NCBI GenBank assembly: GCA_964541895.1
Contig: CAZISM010000152.1
Location: 1 to 12,276, forward strand
Length of the DNA: 12,276 bases
Direction of reading: 5' to 3'
Source of the DNA: CAZISM01 sp964541895
GTDB lineage: Bacteria; Zhuqueibacterota; Zhuqueibacteria; Residuimicrobiales; Residuimicrobiaceae
How positions within the stretch are numbered: the stretch's first letter is position 1; each line of letters starts with the position of its first letter. The notes beneath the pieces were generated by a model. That model was given only the letters and a program-made list of their open reading frames with translations. It was not told where the DNA came from and ran no database searches. Below are positions 6,125 to 12,276 of the stretch, piece by piece. The position numbers and the translations under genes are program-made.

Positions 6125-8092
6125 TCACTCCACCTTTTTGCTGTCCTGCCAGCAGCGCCATTTGACAAAGCCGACGCGGTCGGCGGCGCCATCCAGCTGC
6201 AGGCCGTGCAGGTTGGCCAGCGCTTCCATCACAGGCTGCTGTTTATATATCACCTTCAAGACTTCAGTGGCCGAATATTCGGCTTTTCCCGGTTCATACA
6301 AGCCATGGAAAAAATGGGCGTCGGTTTCCCAATCGCCATAATTCACTTTGCCGAGATCATACAGATAGCGCGGCCGCACGTTCGCGGTGGCGATCTCTCT
6401 CTGCAGATCGGTCTTGACGGCGACCAGTTCGTAGCCGGACCCGTGTTTGAGTTTCAACGCCACCGCCTGTTCGGCTGGAATATGCTGCAGCCGTTCGACC
6501 TCCGGCAAGATGGCCGCCGGCGTCAGCGAACGGTCGTGAGGAATTAAAATCGTCACAAACGTCTCGTATCGGCCGGCCGGATACTGGCTTGAAATCGTTT
6601 GATAAAAAGCCTGTTCGTTCTGATAGTGCCGCCGAATGGGTTCGCTGTCCATGGTTTTGCCCTGAGCCGGCAGAAAATAGATCAACAGGCTTTTGTTAGC
6701 CGGCAACTTGTTCTGTTGAATCGAATCGTAGCATACGTCGTAATAGTTCTCACCCTGGGCCAGCAACGTCTGCGCATGCCACACATTGGCAAAAGTGTAA
6801 AAATCCGGCCGCACAATTTTAAGCGCATCGATGACGATGAACCAGTCCTGTTTTTTCAGGTGCACGATGGAACGATCCCATTCATAGCCCATATTATCAT
6901 CGCGCAAACGGGTGCGACTCATCTCCGCGTGGTTGAGGGTGATAAAATCTATCTTTTGCGTCACCACCTGGCGATAGGCTCCCGAGTTGTGCTGAAATTC
7001 GAACAGCGTCTGCTTCGGGTCCGGTTTGTTCTTGCGCGCCACCAGCCGATTGTGAAAATAGTCGGCGCGAAAGGCGCCGTACTCGCCGCTGGGCAGGCCG
7101 TCGCGATAGCCGGCGTCGTGCAGCAGCATGCTGCCGCCGGCGTGCAGACAGGCGATGCTGTTTTCGTCAGAGTGGCCATGGGTCATCTTTTCCTCTTCCA
7201 CGGAAATGGTGTTGCGCAGAAATTCGCGATCGATGAAACCGCCCTCGCCCTCATCGCGATAGTTGAGCAGCAGGTAGGTGGATGACGGTGTCCGGCCGTT
7301 GCGGAACACCACTTTTTTGCCGATCACGTCTTCGAGAACCTCACGGCTCAAATCCGGCGGCTCCTGCGGTTTGACCGATTCATCCACCCAGCGAAACGCG
7401 TCGCACAGCGAATAGGCTCCCGAGGGACTGCGATGTCCCGCTTTCATGGCGCTCTGGAACAGGGTTTGCGCCGCCCATTTATAGTGCGGATTCCGATACA
7501 CCGCGGCCCCTCTCTCGAACACAGGTATGTTGCGCAGGCTTTCCCAGCAGGAGTAATAGTTGGCATCGCCGAAATCGGGTATGCGGCCGTCGGGCGAAAT
7601 CAACTGGGTAAAATAATCCAGGTAATAGTGCATGACCGGTGAAGAAACCAGCTCCGGCTGAGCGGTGTTATCGGCGTAGCTCAGCAGGGAGAGCAGCCAG
7701 ACCGGGTGATAGACGGTGGCATCCTCGATCTCCCATTTTTGCTTCGAGTCTGAGGCGATCACTTCCGCCATTTGCCGCCAACGGGGTGCACGGGGGTGAT
7801 CGGGTAATGCCATATAGGCATAGGTAAGCGCTTCGGCGCGCAGCATGGCGCGATTGTGNNNNNNNNNNNNNNNNNNNNNNNNNNNNNNNNNNNNNNNNNN
7901 NNNNNNNNNNNNNNNNNNNNNNNNNNNNNNNNNNNNNNNNNNNNNNNNNNNNNNNNNNATCAGCGCCGGATACTCTTTCCACCCCTGTTCGGCGGCGGCT
8001 TTGATCTCCTTCAGGTATTCGGCTTTTTGCGCCATTATTGATCCACTGACCAACAGCGATAAAACGATATAGACGATTTTCACATTTCGCAT
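6125..8092 (-). CDS. Secreted heparinase II/III-family polysaccharide lyase (interrupted by N gap)
   Basis: About 655 residues if the 100-N gap is true size. It begins MRNVKIVYIVLSLLVSGSIMAQ, a signal peptide with likely cleavage after SIMA, so it acts in the periplasm or outside the cell. An alpha-helical region (about 30-255, tryptophan- and tyrosine-rich, as in the alpha/alpha toroid of this fold) is followed by a heparinase II/III-like beta domain. That domain's hallmark is HGHSDENSIACLHAGGSMLLHDAGYRD in two parts: HGHSDEN at about 305-311 and GGSMLLHDAG just after. Members cleave uronic-acid polysaccharides such as heparin/heparan, alginate or related glycans by beta-elimination; substrate cannot be told here. 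Three consecutive ATGs precede the coding start; the AAGGA site at 8101-8105 best fits the third (8092, 8-nt spacer). It stands alone on its strand, converging on pst and diverging from the PQQ-propeller gene. The frame continues across the gap but that is not proof of gap length. Confidence 0.82.
   Translation of the reverse strand: MRNVKIVYIVLSLLVSGSIMAQKAEYLKEIKAAAEQGWKEYPALXXXXXXXXXXXXXXXXXXXXXXXXXXXXXXXXXXHNRAMLRAEALTYAYMALPDHPRAPRWRQMAEVIASDSKQKWEIEDATVYHPVWLLSLLSYADNTAQPELVSSPVMHYYLDYFTQLISPDGRIPDFGDANYYSCWESLRNIPVFERGAAVYRNPHYKWAAQTLFQSAMKAGHRSPSGAYSLCDAFRWVDESVKPQEPPDLSREVLEDVIGKKVVFRNGRTPSSTYLLLNYRDEGEGGFIDREFLRNTISVEEEKMTHGHSDENSIACLHAGGSMLLHDAGYRDGLPSGEYGAFRADYFHNRLVARKNKPDPKQTLFEFQHNSGAYRQVVTQKIDFITLNHAEMSRTRLRDDNMGYEWDRSIVHLKKQDWFIVIDALKIVRPDFYTFANVWHAQTLLAQGENYYDVCYDSIQQNKLPANKSLLIYFLPAQGKTMDSEPIRRHYQNEQAFYQTISSQYPAGRYETFVTILIPHDRSLTPAAILPEVERLQHIPAEQAVALKLKHGSGYELVAVKTDLQREIATANVRPRYLYDLGKVNYGDWETDAHFFHGLYEPGKAEYSATEVLKVIYKQQPVMEALANLHGLQLDGAADRVGFVKWRCWQDSKKVE
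7859..7958. other. Assembly gap (100 N) inside the lyase gene
   Basis: Exactly 100 N within the N-terminal helical region of the heparinase-like gene, between ...QGWKEYPAL and HNRAMLRAEAL. The same frame is open on both sides, which agrees with one gene, but the true gap length is unknown. Confidence 0.98.
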
Positions 8093-8105
8093 CATCATTT
8101 TCCTT
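8093..8105 (-). promoter_or_regulatory. Ribosome site and triple ATG at the lyase start
   Basis: On the minus strand AAGGA (8105-8101) is followed by AA and three in-frame ATGs at 8098, 8095 and 8092. Spacers are 2, 5 and 8 nt. The first is too close to be used well; the second or third is likely the real start, giving a normal signal peptide. Confidence 0.6.
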
Positions 8106-8161
8106 ACGTTCGTTATTGTGTTACGCGCTCATTTTTGCAAAAAAATGCTCAGGATTAAAAC

Positions 8162-8210
8162 CGAATGAACGCCAAAAAGCATTCGCGTTCATTTGCGTCA
8201 ATTCGCGGTT
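8162..8210. repeat. Degenerate 10-bp tandem repeat with inverted copy
   Basis: Three head-to-tail 10-bp units: ATTCGCGTTC (8181-8190), ATTTGCGTCA (8191-8200) and ATTCGCGGTT (8201-8210). Just upstream AATGAACGC (8164-8172) is the exact inverse of GCGTTCATT (8185-8193), giving a 9-bp stem with a 12-nt loop. From memory, similar ATTCGCGTTCATT-type intergenic repeats occur dispersed in genomes of several uncultured or FCB-type lineages; I cannot search for this. Confidence 0.6.
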
Positions 8211-8265
8211 AATAAGCCTTTGGTTCCAACTTGTCTCCGTAATATCATTGAACCCTAACTTGTAC

Positions 8266-8294
8266 AATTTTCAACGTATTTTCAAGTGAAAATT
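8266..8294. promoter_or_regulatory. Candidate operator: AATTTTCA direct and inverted repeats
   Basis: ATTTTCAA occurs at 8267-8274 and again at 8278-8285, a start-to-start distance of 11 bp (one helical turn). AATTTTCA at 8266-8273 has an exact inverse TGAAAATT at 8287-8294, and TTTTCA-AG-TGAAAA (8279-8292) forms an inner palindrome. The layout resembles a transcription-factor site. The regulator is unknown. Confidence 0.35.
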
Positions 8295-8502
8295 TTTACT
8301 CTCATCAAAGCGAGAATTAAGGAATAGCGGAACGGCTGCTTTTCTACAAGCACTATATGATTTCCAGAGAACGGCGTAACTTAATCCAGGCGTTCACGTA
8401 TCTACTGCATATATATGGCAAGGCGAAATCTGACGATCGCTCCACTAGATTGAGCCGCGCACTTGGCCATCCGGTTGTTAAACCATTTGCTCAGGGAACC
8501 TC

Positions 8503-10227
8503 ATGAAAAACGGCGAAACCAATCAACTCCCATCGCAAAAACCGCTCCGACTCTGGCCGGGCGTCATGGCTGCGATACTGATCGTGCTGGTAAAGTTTGT
8601 TGTCCCTGTATTCGTCCCGGACTCACTCGCCATAGCTGTCCTGGGTTCCCTGCCATTGAGCCTTATAATAATCCTGTGGTGGCTGTTTTTCAGCCGTGCA
8701 CCGTTGTGGGATCGCCTGGGCGTTACCGCCTTTATGATACTAGCGCTTGCAGCTTTCAGACCTTTGCTGCATCAAACGGTAAGCGGCGCAGGCATGGGCA
8801 TGCTGTATTTCATCCTGGCCATCCCCCTGGTATGCATTGCCCTGGTTGCCGCGGCCGTGATCGGCTCTCGTTGGCAAAACAGACCGCGGCGTGTGCTGTT
8901 GGCTCTGGCCATCCTGGTTGCAACCGGTTCCTGGACGCTGATCCGAACCGAAGGTTTGAACAACCAGGGAGAATCCGATTTTTGCTGGCGGTGGACCAAA
9001 TCCCCTGAAGAACAACTTTTATCCCAAAGCAAAGATAAACCAACCGCCTCTGTGCTGAAAAGCAACTCCCCTATCGCTGCCGATTGGCCGGGATTTCGCG
9101 GCCGTCTCCGCGACGGCATTGTTCGCGGTGTACGCATCAATACGGACTGGTCCGCACGCCCACCCGTATTGCTGTGGCGCCAACCCATCGGCCCGGGCTG
9201 GTCTTCCTTTGCTGTTCTTGGTGATCTGTTCTTTACTCAGGAGCAGCGGGGCGAAGACGAAATGGTTTCATGCTACAACCTGCACAACGGCGCTCTGGTT
9301 TGGCAACATGGTGAACAGGCCCGATTCTGGGAATCCAATGGTGGAGCCGGACCGCGTGGGACACCCGGCATCAGCGGCAACCGCATCTACTCCTTTGGCG
9401 GGACAGGAATATTAACTGCTCTGCAGGCCGACAACGGCCAAACGATCTGGTCGCACAATGCCGCTGTTGATGTCAACGCTAAAACTCCAATGTGGGGCTT
9501 TTCAAGCTCGCCTTTGCTGTTGGACGACAAGGTCATTATCGCTGCTGCCGGGTCGCTCATCGCTTATAATGCCGACACCGGAGAACCCAGGTGGAGCGTG
9601 CCGGCCGCTGGCGACTGTTACAGTTCGCCCCATGAATTCAAGATCAACGGCATGACGCAGGTTGTGCTGCAGCACAAAGCCGGCATAATCGGCGTGAACC
9701 CGAGCGATGGCAAACGGCTCTGGGAGCACTCCTGGTCAGGCGAGCCCATTGTACAACCAACGATGACTACCGACGGCGATTTGCTGGTCAGTGTCTCCGA
9801 TCGCAGCGGGGTGCGTCGTCTCACCATAACGCCAAAGGGTGAGGCCTGGAGCGTCCAGGAACGATGGACCTCCCTCGCCATAAAACCATACTTTAACGAT
9901 TCCATCCTGCATAACGGATTTTTATACGGCTTTGACGGCCCCTCCCTCTCTTGCATGGACATTCAAGATGGCCAGCGCAAATGGAAAGGCGGCCGCTACG
10001 GCAGGGGGCAGATCATTCTGTTGTCCGACCAGGATCTTCTGATCGTGCTTTCAGAAAAAGGCGAAATCGCACTGGTGGATGCTTCTCCAGATCAATTTGT
10101 CGAACGCGGAAGGATTCCGGGGATCAAGGGAAAAACCTGGAACCACCCGGTTCTGATTGATGATATTCTCCTGGTTCGCAACGCTCAAGAGATGGCGGCC
10201 TTTCGCCTGGCGGTGGCCGGCACATGA
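8503..10227 (+). CDS. Membrane-anchored PQQ-like beta-propeller repeat protein
   Basis: 574 residues. The N-terminal third has about five membrane helices (roughly 18-38, 42-63, 72-89, 97-121 and 130-147). A short linker leads to the motif DWPGFRGRLRDGIVRGVR (194-211), which commonly opens PQQ-like/BamB-like propellers. The rest is a beta-propeller with repeated strands ending in Trp, such as LHNGALVWQHG, ADNGQTIWSHN, ADTGEPRWSV, PSDGKRLWEHS and IQDGQRKWKG, probably periplasmic. From memory the whole layout (RLWPGV start, five helices, then WESNGGAGPRGTP) matches a widespread uncharacterised family annotated as PQQ-binding-like beta-propeller protein. I see none of the paired-cysteine or haem motifs of quinoprotein alcohol dehydrogenases, so enzymatic activity should not be assumed. 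ATG 8503 has AGGGA 5 nt upstream. It probably has its own promoter; the downstream receptor is about 270 nt away. Confidence 0.85.
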   Translation: MKNGETNQLPSQKPLRLWPGVMAAILIVLVKFVVPVFVPDSLAIAVLGSLPLSLIIILWWLFFSRAPLWDRLGVTAFMILALAAFRPLLHQTVSGAGMGMLYFILAIPLVCIALVAAAVIGSRWQNRPRRVLLALAILVATGSWTLIRTEGLNNQGESDFCWRWTKSPEEQLLSQSKDKPTASVLKSNSPIAADWPGFRGRLRDGIVRGVRINTDWSARPPVLLWRQPIGPGWSSFAVLGDLFFTQEQRGEDEMVSCYNLHNGALVWQHGEQARFWESNGGAGPRGTPGISGNRIYSFGGTGILTALQADNGQTIWSHNAAVDVNAKTPMWGFSSSPLLLDDKVIIAAAGSLIAYNADTGEPRWSVPAAGDCYSSPHEFKINGMTQVVLQHKAGIIGVNPSDGKRLWEHSWSGEPIVQPTMTTDGDLLVSVSDRSGVRRLTITPKGEAWSVQERWTSLAIKPYFNDSILHNGFLYGFDGPSLSCMDIQDGQRKWKGGRYGRGQIILLSDQDLLIVLSEKGEIALVDASPDQFVERGRIPGIKGKTWNHPVLIDDILLVRNAQEMAAFRLAVAGT

Positions 10228-10498
10228 TGATATGATATTGTGAAACAGCGCCGGCTCCGGAACGGCCGTATCGATGTGCGGCGCTCCGGGGCGCGCTGTG
10301 CGGCTGACAATTCGCTCATCCCCCAAAAATGACAAATGGCTTGCCACGCTTGGGTTATCTGTCTGCACTGCAGTATTAACCTTATCTAGCGCTCCTACGC
10401 AACCTTCTTAACACAATCTTCATTTCCACTTTATCCAGCCATAAAACAAAACGCCTATTTTATGCACATATAACAATTGATGCAGGGAGATAATGGTT
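10228..10498. other. Intergenic region upstream of the TonB-dependent receptor
   Basis: About 270 nt with no credible gene. The left part is GC-rich and structured: GCGCCG (10248-10253) is inverted as CGGCGC (10279-10284), and GCGC-TCCGGG-GCGC lies at 10281-10294. There is no T-run after it, so it is not a clear terminator. The right part is AT-rich with a possible -10, TATAAC at 10469-10474, but no matching -35. Confidence 0.5.
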
Positions 10499-12276
10499 AT
10501 GAAGCACCTATACATTCATAATAGCGGTGCGGCCAGGCATTCGGCTAAAGAAACCGGCGTTTCGGTAGCGCAGATCGTGTGGGTTGCAGAAATGTTGTTC
10601 CTTGTTTTCACATTTTTGTTCTCATCGGCCGTCAACGCTCAACCGACCGGAACGATAAGCGGCAATGTGGTCGACACCTCCAGCAACGAACCGCTTATCG
10701 GCGCCAATGTTTTTCTGGTCGGCACCACCATCGGCCAGGTCACAGATCTGGATGGACGCTTTCTGCTGCGCCATATCGCGCCAGGCGCCTACACGCTGCG
10801 GTTTTCCTTCATTTCCTACCAGACGGTTACCGTGGATCAGGTCAAGGTGGAAGCAGCGAAGGATACACCTCTTAACATGACGCTGTCCGCCAACACCATC
10901 CAGATGAAAGAGGTTACGGTGACGGCTCAGGCGCTGGCTAACAGCGAACTGAATATTATCAATCAGCAGAGAAACTCGAGCAACATCGTCGATGGCGTCA
11001 GCGCCGAGCTGATCAGCAGGAACAATAGCTCTGACGGCGCGGACGTCCTGAAACGTATGGCCGGGGTCACCCTGTCTGAAGGCAAATACGCTTACATCCG
11101 CGGCATCGGCGATCGCTACAACAATACCCTGCTCAACGGCTCGCCTTTGCCCAGCACGGATCCGGAAAAAAAGAGCTTTAGCTATGACATGTTTCCGGCC
11201 AGTCTGATAGAGAACCTGTTCACCTCAAAAACAGCAACACCGGACAAACCAGCCGATTTTGCAGGCGGATTAACCGAAATCATGACCATCGAATTTCCAT
11301 CGGAATTAATAGTTGAAGCCAGCCACGCCACCGCCTATGATGCCCGGTCCAACGTTACCGATTACATGACCTATCATGGCGGAAATCTGGACTGGCTGGG
11401 CCAGGACGATGGCACCCGCAGCCTGCCTGCTCTGATTTCCTCCACCCGCGTCGGCAGAGGTAATTACACTCAGGGTCAACTGCAGAATCTGGGCCGCGCC
11501 TTCAGCAACAACTGGCAGACCAAACAGGCCACCTCGCCGATGAACCAAAGCATGAAATTCAGCCTCGGCAATACCTTCGCGATCGGCCAGGCACTTCTCG
11601 GCAGCATCGGCTCACTCACCTACTCTAATACCACCGAGATCAGAGATCTGAAGAAAAACAATTATACGTTTGAAGGACCCCGTTATCTGTACGACGGCCA
11701 CACCTATAATAACAATGTCTCCTGGAGCGGTATGATCAACGCCACTCTAAAACTGAGACCATTTCATAAATTCAGCCTGAAGAATGTCTACAATCAAAAC
11801 GCCGATAACGAGACCACCAGCTACGAAGGCGCCTATTACTACAACCCGGACTATCGTCACATCACTTCACTGCGCTATATCAGCCGGTCGCTCTTTTCTA
11901 GCCAGCTCATCGGCGAACATCATCTGGCGATTTTCAAAGGCCTGGGCGTGAACTGGAATGTCAATTATGGCCGCTCTGAACGCGATGAACCGGACGCACG
12001 CCGCTATGTGTACATCAAAGACCTGGATCAAATGGATCAACCCTATCGCTTCCTTTTGGATCAATCCGTTTCGACGCGATTCTACGGCAATCTGGAAGAC
12101 AATACCTACAATGCTAAAATCGATTTCACCGTTAAATTGTTTAGTAATCCGGCGCTGCCTGATTTTAAAACAGGTTTTCTTTATGACCGCAAAGACCGGC
12201 GCTTTGACGCCCGCACCTTTGGTTTCCGCAACCTGCCGGGTGGCGACTTTATCGCAGAAGATCAACTGATGACCCG
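10499..12276 (+). CDS. TonB-dependent outer membrane receptor with carboxypeptidase-regulatory-like domain (runs off right edge)
   Basis: The frame is open from ATG 10493/10499 to the end of the window, about 592 codons, with no stop. AGGGAG at 10484-10489 fits 10499 (9-nt spacer) better than 10493 (3 nt). After a long charged n-region of about 30 residues comes the hydrophobic core MLFLVFTFLFSSAVNA, then mature QPTGTISG. A carboxypeptidase-regulatory-like domain follows at about 48-128 (GTISGNVVDTSSNEPLIGANV, DLDGRFLLRHIAPGAYTL, in parts). MKEVTVTAQA near 135-145 resembles a TonB box. The plug domain is next, with DVLKRMAGVTL, YAYIRGIGDRYNNTLLNG and KTATPDKPADFAGGL. The start of the beta-barrel, rich in aromatic/Asn strands, runs to the edge. 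Such receptors import large or scarce substrates using TonB energy. The substrate is unknown; polysaccharide or peptide ligands are possible, and no SusD partner is visible. Confidence 0.88.
   Translation, partial: MKHLYIHNSGAARHSAKETGVSVAQIVWVAEMLFLVFTFLFSSAVNAQPTGTISGNVVDTSSNEPLIGANVFLVGTTIGQVTDLDGRFLLRHIAPGAYTLRFSFISYQTVTVDQVKVEAAKDTPLNMTLSANTIQMKEVTVTAQALANSELNIINQQRNSSNIVDGVSAELISRNNSSDGADVLKRMAGVTLSEGKYAYIRGIGDRYNNTLLNGSPLPSTDPEKKSFSYDMFPASLIENLFTSKTATPDKPADFAGGLTEIMTIEFPSELIVEASHATAYDARSNVTDYMTYHGGNLDWLGQDDGTRSLPALISSTRVGRGNYTQGQLQNLGRAFSNNWQTKQATSPMNQSMKFSLGNTFAIGQALLGSIGSLTYSNTTEIRDLKKNNYTFEGPRYLYDGHTYNNNVSWSGMINATLKLRPFHKFSLKNVYNQNADNETTSYEGAYYYNPDYRHITSLRYISRSLFSSQLIGEHHLAIFKGLGVNWNVNYGRSERDEPDARRYVYIKDLDQMDQPYRFLLDQSVSTRFYGNLEDNTYNAKIDFTVKLFSNPALPDFKTGFLYDRKDRRFDARTFGFRNLPGGDFIAEDQLMT

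Larger units (their letters stand above)
8099..8502. other. Divergent intergenic region between lyase and PQQ-propeller genes
   Basis: About 400 nt, AT-richer than the genes, with no ORF that looks real. It must hold the promoters of both flanking genes, but I see no strong -35/-10 pair. It holds a 10-bp degenerate repeat block (8162-8210), an AATTTTCA repeat cluster (8266-8294) and an AT palindrome CATATATATG (8408-8417). The plus-strand gene has an AGGGA ribosome site at 8493-8497. Confidence 0.6.

Noticed and set aside
5598..6341. Plus-strand ORF crossing the second gap
   Set aside because: It overlaps pstB2 in another frame and is joined only through N; neither half resembles a protein family.
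6599..7285. 228-codon plus-strand ORF inside the lyase gene
   Set aside because: Antisense shadow of the heparinase II/III domain. The minus-strand frame carries the family motif HGHSDEN, and this frame has no recognisable domain.
8503..10227. Calling this gene a quinoprotein alcohol/glucose dehydrogenase
   Set aside because: Propeller strands are present, but the short length and missing dehydrogenase motifs do not support an enzyme call.
1..12276. tRNA, rRNA, CRISPR array, insertion sequence or phage genes
   Set aside because: No cloverleaf-like sequence, rRNA motif, regularly spaced repeats, transposase or integrase was recognised by eye; small RNAs cannot be excluded.

Overview
The window is a scaffold piece, probably from a metagenome assembly, with three runs of exactly 100 N (1748-1847, 5748-5847, 7859-7958). 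The organism looks like a Gram-negative bacterium with an outer membrane. This rests on a TonB-dependent receptor with a carboxypeptidase-regulatory-like N-terminal domain, a heparinase II/III-type lyase with a signal peptide, and a membrane-anchored PQQ-like propeller protein. That mix is common in the Bacteroidota/FCB part of the tree and its uncultured relatives (Calditrichota/KSB1-type lineages). The taxonomic placement is inference; there is no marker gene here.

Left part, 1-5747: a compact phosphate-starvation (Pho) locus. On the minus strand, read right to left, lie phoU, phoB and the N-terminal part of a phoR-type sensor kinase that runs off the left edge. Diverging on the plus strand is a tightly packed transporter operon, pstS-pstC-pstA-pstB1-pstB2, with junctions of 3 nt, an ATGA overlap, a short spacer and a TGATG overlap. 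The first N gap lies between the divergent arms, so part of the shared promoter region and the phoU start are missing. The second gap removes the 3' end of pstB2.

The most interesting observation is in the two tandem PstB ATPases. PstB1 has lost the Q-loop glutamine (Ala) and the switch histidine (Asn) but keeps LSGGQ. PstB2 keeps Walker A and the Q-loop but has LPMDQ in place of the LSGGQ signature. In a PstB1-PstB2 heterodimer all these changes fall in the same composite ATP site, leaving the other intact as far as it can be seen. This predicts an asymmetric, obligately heterodimeric phosphate importer.

Middle part, 5848-8502: a convergent intergenic region with hairpins, then a heparinase II/III-family lyase on the minus strand (interrupted by the third gap), then a 400-nt divergent intergenic region. 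That region carries two kinds of repeat: a three-unit 10-bp degenerate repeat with an inverted copy, and an AATTTTCA direct/inverted repeat cluster that looks like an operator.

Right part, 8503-12276: a five-helix membrane protein with a periplasmic PQQ-like beta-propeller, about 270 nt of intergenic DNA, and a TonB-dependent receptor that is open to the right edge. The lyase and the receptor could both serve polysaccharide use, but there is no SusD or other degradation gene here to confirm it. No tRNA, rRNA, CRISPR or transposase was seen.
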